A stretch of DNA of 64,000 nucleotides, taken from NCBI GenBank assembly GCA_008933995.1, contig WARS01001888.1, positions 555,034 through 619,033 on the forward strand. Direction: 5' to 3'. Both the position numbers and the translations under genes were made by a program. A model generated the notes under the pieces. The model searched no databases. It was not told where the DNA came from and saw nothing but the letters and a program-made list of their open reading frames with translations. How positions within the stretch are numbered: the stretch's first letter is position 1; every line of letters starts with the position of its first letter. Shown in pieces: positions 52,641 through 64,000 of this stretch. This DNA comes from Datnioides undecimradiatus. Taxonomy: Eukaryota > Chordata > Actinopteri > Lobotiformes > Datnioididae.

Positions 52641-54187
52641 CTTTCCTGAAAATCAGTTTTATTTGTTTATTTTCCTTGTTGTGCCGTGGCTCCATCAGCT
52701 TCTCCTTCATCCATAATGCTGACACTTTAACTTGTTTTCATAAAATACGAATGAAAACAAGATGAATCTCTCTCTGAGGTGAAGTGTGTTGTTTTCCATC
52801 TTTGCTGTTGTGCAGTTTAACCATTTGTCCAGGTGGCAGCAGCGAGCAGGAAACTGAGCAGCTGCTTCCAGCTGTTTCCTCACCTGTCTGACACAACACT
52901 GTGTGTACATTCAGCTAAACTGTATGTACCACAACTATTGTACAGTGTGTACAAACACCAGTATTACTAATGTCACTCATTACTATCTGAACTGCTGCTG
53001 CTACAGCTGTTACCGAGGTTTAACGAACAACCTGTTCTGTTTCTGCAGTCAGGACACTCAGGACTTAGTGTGTCAGACTAACACCTGAGGAAACTTCAGG
53101 TGAAGACCATGAGATGTGGTCGAAAACTGTGGGAAAAAGCAGCAAGCAGACCTTGAGTTGGTTTTTCATTATTTAATAATCTGCCAATCCCTTTTTAGAT
53201 GAAACGATCCAGTGATTTGAATATTAACTGTCTCATTTGGTTTTATCCTGCCAACAACAAAAAACACAAATCTGCATTTTTTTGTCGTGTTGACAAAGAA
53301 AATGAGCAAAAATTTCTGTCTGATTGAACCAATTAATGAGCAAATTACTGCAGCTCACCTGTCAAGTAGCTGCATCATGGTCTTCAGCAGGTGGATGTGG
53401 TCAGATGTAGCAGCTCTGCAGCTTTAACTGAACCTTGACCAGGACGATTTTATTAAATGTTGTATACGTCAGTGTTAAGATGTCACACTGTGTCCTCAAA
53501 TGTAGGACACAGAGGCACCTGAACGCACCTCCACAGCAAAAGTTAATGATGACATCAGTTGTGTTTAGAATCTTAGACCTTAGCAACTATTTAAAATTGT
53601 TTTATCAAGTTTGATCTTTGACAGTTTTGATTTTTAAAATGTTATTGTTTCTTGTTTAAAGCACTCAGTGGTTTTGGTTTTGAACAGTGTTTTATGAGTA
53701 AAGTTACTTTTATTGTCAATAATGACCACACTAACACCTCTGCCAGGCCTCTCGGGTCCTCTGAGCAAAGTCTGCTCTTTGTACCTCGGGACTGTGTGTT
53801 CACCGCCCTCAGTATTTACGTGTTTAATTCTCAGACACCATTTTCATGTTTCTCATAGTTTTTTTGTATTTAATGTGCTTTTTGTATATATACACCTATG
53901 TTTTTGTTTTTTTTTAAAAATCTTTTAACCTTTAGCTTCCTTTGATAAGCACGATATAATCCAGTGTTTGAGGGTGCTATGTGAACAAGTTTTACTTATT
54001 CATTATTATTTGTAGTAGTAGTAATCATAAAAAACTGTCAAATATCTAATTGTATTAAAAGGTAATAATAATGTAAGATTGTTTGAATGAAAGGCAAACG
54101 ATAATAGAGGCTTTATTTATTTATATACTTGTTTTTGTTTTGAATGAAAACCGAATTGAAGCAGGCAGATATCAGTAAGACATGGCG
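52641..54187. other. AT-rich intergenic DNA
   Basis: No gene is recognised. AT-rich from about 53,140 to 54,170, with only short open frames. Confidence 0.5.
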
Positions 54188-54569
54188 CCAATCAGGACAA
54201 AGAGTGGGTGTATGTAAAGTTTAAATGTTTCATCTTCGCCTTCTCATTGGTTATAATGAAGTAACGCCTTCGCTATTATAACCAATCGCAGAGAAGAGTC
54301 TTGCATATTAAGACACTGATGGTGGGACTAATTGAATAGATCATCTACGGACCAATAAGAGACCAGAATCTGTCAGATATGAATATTCATCACAGATGGG
54401 CGTGGTCTCCCAGTGGAGGTCGGGCGCGAGCGAACATGGAGGTTTAGTTATCGCCTGACACCCCCAGGAGAAGGAAGCCCATCGTGAGAGCGCGCTTCAC
54501 TCAACCGTATTTTATTTTCAGTTTTCCTTTGTTACACTTTGTTTTTTAGCCCTGTGCTCGGGCTTCAAC
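54188..54569 (+). promoter_or_regulatory. anp32e promoter with four CCAAT boxes
   Basis: CCAAT boxes lie at 54,188-54,192, 54,246-54,250 (reverse, ATTGG), 54,282-54,286 and 54,352-54,356, all within 170 bases. They sit 210-380 bases before the anp32e start codon. Such clusters are typical NF-Y sites in proliferation-linked genes. The transcription start, which I infer at about 54,420-54,500, is not proven. Confidence 0.5.
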
Positions 54570-57852
<3,283 letters not shown>

Positions 57853-60800
57853 TCCCCTTCACACACTGTAACCCCCCACCGCCCCACCCCGCAATCCCCC
57901 TCCCCCTCCAGTGACCTCTGATCCCTCAGACCGGCCGGACGCCACCTCAGAGCCCCAGACAGGAAATGCAATGCTGAGTCCAGGACCTACTGTGGAATCT
58001 GGTCCCATCCAGAAAAAAATCCTTTCATCATAGTCACGTGACTGATGTCATCATTAACCTGGTAACATGTGATCAGATCACATGTTCAGTGTTCTGATTG
58101 GACCACTGGGGGGCGCCAGAGACAACCAAGTAACTTGTGTCCTGCATTACTGTAGTAATCAGAGTACAGATTGAGGTACTTGACTATTTCAATTGAGTCA
58201 AACATGTCAGACACACCCCGCATCTTGTTACCATAGCAACTGACATCACAGCGTGTTAGAGCAGCAGCCCTAGTGTCACACATGAGGCGTTCAGGTGCAG
58301 TTTGGAGCATGGGTCACCTGAGTTTAAGTTGCTGTCAGAGTTGAACGTGAGTCGTTCAGGTGTTCAGTCAGTCTGTTCCTGCTCTCTGGATGACACAGGT
58401 CCCTGAGCACATCACCGGTCCCTGTAGTCAGTCTCTAATAGTCCAGCACCCATGATCCTCTGCGGCCCTGGTCCCAGCTCCGGTCCGGTCCTGGTGGTCT
58501 GTGGTCTGTGTAAATAGAAGTGGTCTCTGTAGGTCTCTGTGGTCCTTCTGAAGCTGTGTCTGGAGACGTGAAGCAGATTCTCGTCTGGCTTCATTTTATT
58601 TTTTTATTGCGTCATCGTGTCGCTGTGTTTTTCAATAAAAACAACTGAACTCAACATTTCCTCTTTGAATCATCATGTGTGAAACTGCTCCGACCTGATC
58701 AATAAACACTGATCGATCAATTAATTCTGAATTACTCTGATTACATTTCATTTACTGTGAACCCACGCATGTTTACACCCGATGCTAACGGTTTCTGCCG
58801 CTTGGTGGCGCTGAACATCAACAACACTGTGAACAAACTGCTGAGTGGACAGTTTCATTGTCTCGGGAAACTCAATGAAATGCTTTGATTTAATTATTGA
58901 TCCAAAGTCATATTTGATTGTATGTTTGTTTCAGCTGGAAACTTCCTCTGTCCTCTGAGGCTGATGTTACACAACCAGCATCACAGGTCAGAGGTCGCAT
59001 GATGTCACCATGGCATCATAATCCTGATCCGACATCAATCACTGATCAATAAGTTCTGCTATCAGTTTGTGGGTGAGGGCGAAGTGTTGGTGCACACACG
59101 TTATCACAGCTGTGTGTGTGTTTCCTGCTGACTGAGCAGACAGGAAGTGTGTTTTTATCATTTTCAGGTTGAGATGTTGAAACGTTTCATCCTCAGGTGA
59201 AGTTTCAAGTTCACTGGTCAGTTCCCTGATGATGTCACAAGCCAAAGGTACAGTGGTTTAGCCATCCAGGTGTATTATGGGAACTGTAGAGGTAAGTTTG
59301 TCTGGAGTAAAGGACCATCTCAGGTCTCTCACCTGTCTGTCTGAGTATGTAAATAGTTTTGATTTGTTTGGATGAGCAGAGTCTCCACCTGACAAACAAA
59401 TACGTAGACATGCTGATTACTGCAAAGTCATTGGGGTGTTTAGGCCCCGCCCCCTCCACCTGCACACGCCTCAGACAGCTGACACCTGTCTGACCTCTGC
59501 ACTGCACAATCAGTCTAATGTACTGTATATTTAACAAACTGCGTGGAGCCTCAGGGTGACATGTATGTATCAGTCTGTTGTCAGGACATCAGGATGAACA
59601 TGTTTATTACATGCAGTAAACATGTAGTAAACATGCAGTAAACACGTGATCAGAATCAGATTCAATAGAAATCAGTTGACAGCAGTGTCACATGATCATC
59701 TGCAAAGGCACGGGTGAGTTTGTCTGCAGGTGTGAACCGGAGGTGTTGCTCATCTCATTTCAGCACATCCGGTCACCTAGCAACACGTGCACAGACATGC
59801 ACACACACACAGTATCAGTATACATTAAGCCTGCAGGTTCCTCGTTAACAGTTTAATGAAGCGTTACTGATCCAGGTTCAGTTTTCAGGTTTTATTTTAG
59901 CACATGAGCTGATCTGGACTCACAGCACCACAGCTGACATCACTACAGGACTATATCTCCCATCAGCCCCTCTGGGTTTAAGGCTACAGCAGCTGCTCGC
60001 TCACAGAAACAAAAATCAAACCATAAAAACAGAAAGACAAGTTGAACATTAAGGAACAACGAGCTCATTAGCAGGAGACAATTAGAAGAATAACCCACCT
60101 GAAGGACCTGATCTGGATCAGAAAAAACTAGGACACAGCAGTGAGTCCTCACCATGATCGCGGTTTCAACACCCTTACAAGAACAATACAACAGCAGCCA
60201 CACCTTCAATTCACTGTGAGGCTACAGTCACTGGCTCATTAGCTTAGCTTAGCATTAGACTTTTGTTTCCTTGTTCTTGCTAAGCTAATCTAACTGCTCT
60301 CTGTGTCATCTCCACCTGATCATTTCAGTCTCACAGAGAGAAGCTTTTCCTTTGACACTGAGCTGATTAAAGGTCATCTGGGGATTTCTAGTAAACAAAC
60401 TGTGTTTACGTTCAGCATCTCTCACCTTTAAACTCCCACAAACACGCGGGACATAAAACATTCAAAAACATTAGAAAAGCAGATTTTTTACATTTTCTAC
60501 ATCGTTTACAATCTCATTTAAGAGCTAATAGTCTTCTTTGTGAGTCTTGCTGGTGCATTGGTGTGTTTGTTGGCGCCGTCTGCTGTGATAAAGTGGAAGA
60601 GCATGAGCACCTCCCCCGTGTCTGCTGTTACACAAGCATCAGCAGCTGCACATGAATGTCATCATCAGCAGGTAATATGATCCTCCATCTTCTTCACTGC
60701 ACAGGTAGTTTGGCTGCTTCCTGTTGCTCTTTCTTTCCTTCACATTGCCTTTGTTGTGGCATCTTTATGTCACAGTTCAACAGAAACCACTTTGACTTAG

Positions 60801-62455
60801 GGTTTCACTCACATACAAAAGTCTGGACCTGAATTAGAAAAATAAACTTTTCAGTAAAACTGATTGTATTAAACTGCTCCAGCTGCTTCAATGCAAACGT
60901 CTGATTCCTGTCATGTGTCAGTTCAACAGTCATGTGAACTGCTCAAACATCTTCAGAGTAGTAGAAGAAATGCAACCCCAGATGTTTCATTTAGTTTGTT
61001 GAACCTTGGCCCTCTGATGCTCCAGCGACAAACAGGTCAAAATGATTAAAAACTTGTGTTGGAACAAATTTTGTCTTAAAAGTTAAAATTCTGGCTCTAA
61101 CGGTGAAAATTAAGACAAAACTGTCATAGTTTGACGTATTTTGTTTAACTTTAATCAGGTTCCTAATTAATGTGCAGCTTTAACAGTTTAGCATCAGCTT
61201 GGTACACGTTCACCTGAGGCAGGATGCTGCATCAGCCAGCTAATGTTAGCTCATTCACATTAACTCTCCAGCTATTAGCTTCCTTAGTTCTGGGGCTGCA
61301 GAGGTTCAGGGTGTTGGGAATTTAAACAGCTCTGAGATTAGCCTGTTTGCTCACTCGTGTTCACATGCCTCCCTCTGTTGTGCAGCTGTCTGTGACTCAT
61401 TTTCATTTAATAGTTTGACTTCTGTTAATTTTTGTTTAAGTTTTAGTTTTAGCTTTAGTTTGTCTCAGTGCTAACTGTTCAATGCTAACTGCTTCATTAG
61501 CCGGTCCTGATCTGTGATACAAACAGCCGAACACTGAAATCAGGTGTTGCCGGCCTTCATCACATCCGGTTCAGGTTTTAGAAGACTGAGGTGTCGGATC
61601 CAAAGAACCAGTTCAGTTCTTGTCAATCTTCTCAGACTGTGGCCTCCAGGCGGTCGGTAAGGAAGCATTAAGTATTAGCATTAGGTCTTGTGATTTGTTT
61701 AACGTACAGCAAATATGAGTTGCTAACTCTGTGTGCTTTAGCTAATTCCTAACACTATGATGCTCTATATCTTAGTTTAACATTTTCGCATGCAAACATA
61801 AGCTTTAAGCAGTAAACAAAACAGACATTCATCAGTTCTGCAGGTGTTTGATGATAAATCAAAGTATTGATTGAGATGTTGACCTGATAAAAGTCAGGGG
61901 ATCAATAAAGTTATTTGAATTTGTCTTCAGACATCGTTTACATGCAGTCAAATGCTAACAGTCTGTTTTAGATTCCTCTGAAGAGGAAACACCTCCACAG
62001 TCGTAAATGAATAATCATCAGATCCACAGTGACCTGTGCAGGAAGGTCCAGATGAAGGATCTACAGGTCGTTCCTTGTCTCTGAACTCTCGTCTTGGCAC
62101 ATTTCATTCACTCTGATAAGATGTCAGATCAGTTTGTTTAAAGGAACCTGTTTCTACTGCTGAGGATATTTGAGTGACTGTAAAGAGACTTTGAGGATTT
62201 CAGAGCAGCGTTGAAGGACACATCTGGAGGACTTATTGAAGGTTTGCTACACTCTGATCTGCAGGGAAGATATTTAATTTGTGCTCCTGAGCTCTGAACC
62301 ATATCATCAGTCAGCAGGTCAGTCCTGGTTCCTCCTGAGAGCTCAAACCCTGAATTTTTCCAAATAATTTAGGAGTGGTTGATCCAGTTCCAGCAGCTTC
62401 ATTACCTGGACCGGTCTGAACCGGTTTGTACCGAATCAGAGTCAGTACCTGCAGC
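57853..62455. other. Intergenic DNA between the anp32e and plekho1 3' ends
   Basis: The first 780 bases are the likely anp32e 3' UTR, ending near AATAAA at 58,634. The remaining 3.8 kb holds no recognisable gene, no clear transposon and only ordinary short open frames. It is probably the shared 3' flank of two convergent genes and includes the plekho1 3' UTR. Confidence 0.55.
58634..58639 (+). promoter_or_regulatory. anp32e polyadenylation signal
   Basis: AATAAA followed by AAACAACTGA and a GT-rich stretch (GAATCATCATGTGTG), 780 bases after the stop codon. Confidence 0.65.
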
Positions 62456-63655
62456 TCACTTTGGACTCTTGTGGTCTGGGCTGTCGGAGGGGGAGAGGGG
62501 GCAGGAGTCAAGTTGTTGGTATAGCACCCTCAGCTCCTTCACCTCCTCCAGCACCTTCTGGGCCTGAGTCCAGGCTGCTGCTGCCTCCTTTAGGAGTCTC
62601 TCGGCTTCAGCTCGCGCTCCTTCATTCAACTCCTTCCCTTTCATCTTGCCCCGTTCGCTGGCCTCCCCCTCCACCTCCCCCTGCACCTCTGACAGCAGCC
62701 GCTCTGTCTTCTGCAGCTTCTGGCCAATCAGCTGCTGCAGCTGGGTGACGGGCATCACCGTGCTGATCAGCGTGGTGGTGGCTGAATGTGACATCGCTGC
62801 TGTCATGTTCTTGGCAGCTTTACTGTCTGACTGTGTCAGGATCTCGTCCATGGAGGCACAGCGGTTCTTCTCTGCTGTGGTTGGGCGCTTTCCAGGCTGG
62901 GGGGTTTGGACGGGGCCCGTGTGCTCCCACACCACCGCCACCTCACGGGGAAGGCTCTGCGATTTCCCAGAAGCCTCTGCGGTTCTGGCAGACAGAGCGC
63001 CATCGGTTTTGGACCTGGGGCAGTCCGGGCTGAGGTGGGACACAGATTTGTCCAAGCTGACCCCAAAGGTGTCATCGCCATCAGCTCCGTGAGGAGATGG
63101 ATCCTCCTCCTGGATCAGATCCAGAGTCAGCATCCCGTCTGAGGAGGAGGTGGAGGCCTGGACACAAAGAGGAGGCGTCAGTCCAACGAAACATCAGTCT
63201 CAAGCTTCAATGAAGCAAACCTGAAACATGAAAGATTTTCTCCTCAGCCTCCATTGAGTGGTCCTGGAGCTTCTGAATGAACCTTCATCAGCAAGTTCAC
63301 TGAATCAATGGCTGCCTGATGAAGACCATGTCAGTGAGTCAAAAGCTCCAGAACCAGCCGGTGGATGAACTGAAACAGAATAAATGATTTCATGTGTTGA
63401 AACAAAACAAAACTGGTTTTGTCCTCAAACTGTCTCAGATACCCAGCAGCCTTTGCACCAAATGTCTGAAAATACTCAAGAAACACCAGCAGAGGGTCTG
63501 ATGTTTCTGCTGACAGTCTGTGACGGAGCAGCAAGATGCAGGAGGAGCAGACTGACCACGGTGAGCAGGTGACCTCTGGTCGGCAGCCGGCGGTTGTGAG
63601 GAATCTTCACTCGATCTCGTGTCAGATGAGACAGCTGAGAGTCTTCGACCGTGAC
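62456..63655 (-). CDS. plekho1: PLEKHO1 (CKIP-1), 3' part only
   Basis: PH-domain adaptor that binds casein kinase 2 and actin-capping protein and works at the plasma membrane and nucleus. Only the last two coding exons fall in the window: 63,655-63,557 (33 codons) and 63,157-62,456 (ending TGA). The earlier exons, with the PH domain, lie beyond the right edge. The first visible exon reads [20 protein letters not shown] and [12 protein letters not shown], matching the segment after the PH domain in human PLEKHO1. The last exon has [42 protein letters not shown] and a C-terminal leucine-rich coiled coil ([20 protein letters not shown]) that fits the leucine-zipper region. Two teleost copies exist (a, b) and I cannot choose. 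It is convergent with anp32e. Confidence 0.92.
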
Positions 63656-64000
63656 CTGGAAACAACGAGAACTTCAGGAAACATGAGGCTTCTTTAACTG
63701 ATCTTGACACCTTGTCAATCTGTTTGAAGAACGAGTCATTGTTTCAGCTGCAGCAACAAACCCAAAACCTCCATGTCCTTGTTGACGATTTGCTGGTCTG
63801 CGTCTCGGTTCCTCTTTCAAACCTCATCAACAATCAAATAAACAAGCTGAAGCAGCGAATTCAGACGTTCAACAGTGACGACATCTGAAAACACATCAGT
63901 ATCACACTCAGGATCTGGATCTGGACTGAACTGAGACTCAGGATCTGGACTGAGCTGAGACTCAGGATCTGAATCTGGACTGAGCTGAGACTGGGGTGAT

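Noticed and set aside
62461..63092. Plus-strand open frames of 95 and 148 aa
   Set aside because: They are antisense shadows of the plekho1 last exon, which has clear homology on the minus strand.

Overview
This window looks like teleost (probably percomorph) nuclear DNA. It has multi-exon genes with short GT-AG introns, many (CA)n and (CAGA)n microsatellites, LINEs with an L2-type (TTGAA)n tail, and vertebrate-only families (thrombospondin, RGM, Smad4, ANP32E, PLEKHO1). It is a eukaryotic locus, so there are no operons, Shine-Dalgarno sites or CRISPR arrays. Gene models were assembled by eye from splice signals and reading-frame continuity. Where every exon was found (thbs3, tetraspanin, small acidic gene, chtop-like, smad4, anp32e) the summed exon lengths are exact multiples of three.

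Layout from left to right: 1-2.9 kb upstream DNA; thbs3 (+, 23 coding exons, 2,935-11,685); a repeat-rich gap; a hemojuvelin/RGM-family gene (+, about 16,281-17,513, 5' end unresolved); a degenerate LINE (-, about 19.9-21.9 kb); a small unidentified gene (+, 22,187-23,123); a nested transposon complex (23.8-29.7 kb), in which an L2-like LINE is split inside its CT tract by a Tx1/L1-type LINE that itself carries a TA-flanked inverted-repeat element; long minisatellite and (CAT)n arrays (30.2-31.2 kb).

Next comes a cluster of cell-surface genes: a V/J-like/C1/TM immunoglobulin-superfamily gene (-, 31,375-32,885) with two reading-frame breaks, a CD37/CD82-type tetraspanin with a long tyrosine-rich tail (-, 33,651-37,596, with a second L2 copy in an intron), and a small secreted or GPI-like acidic tyrosine-rich protein (+, 38,977-40,452). 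The right part holds a divergent CHTOP-like mRNA-export adaptor (-, 42,439-44,370), a Smad4 paralogue (+, 46,463-52,114), anp32e (+, 54,570-57,852), and the 3' part of plekho1 (-, 62,456-63,655, continuing past the right edge).

The anp32e-plekho1 pair, with an RGM-family gene and thbs3 nearby, matches a set of genes on human 1q21-1q22, so most of the window is probably a rearranged piece of that ancestral block. The genes are independent units rather than one pathway. Hemojuvelin (BMP co-receptor) and Smad4 (common BMP/TGF-beta mediator) act in the same signalling route, and the Ig, tetraspanin and acidic genes look like leukocyte-surface proteins. The most interesting items are the Ig receptor, the CHTOP-like paralogue, the nested LINE in a CT microsatellite, and the two tyrosine-rich surface proteins.
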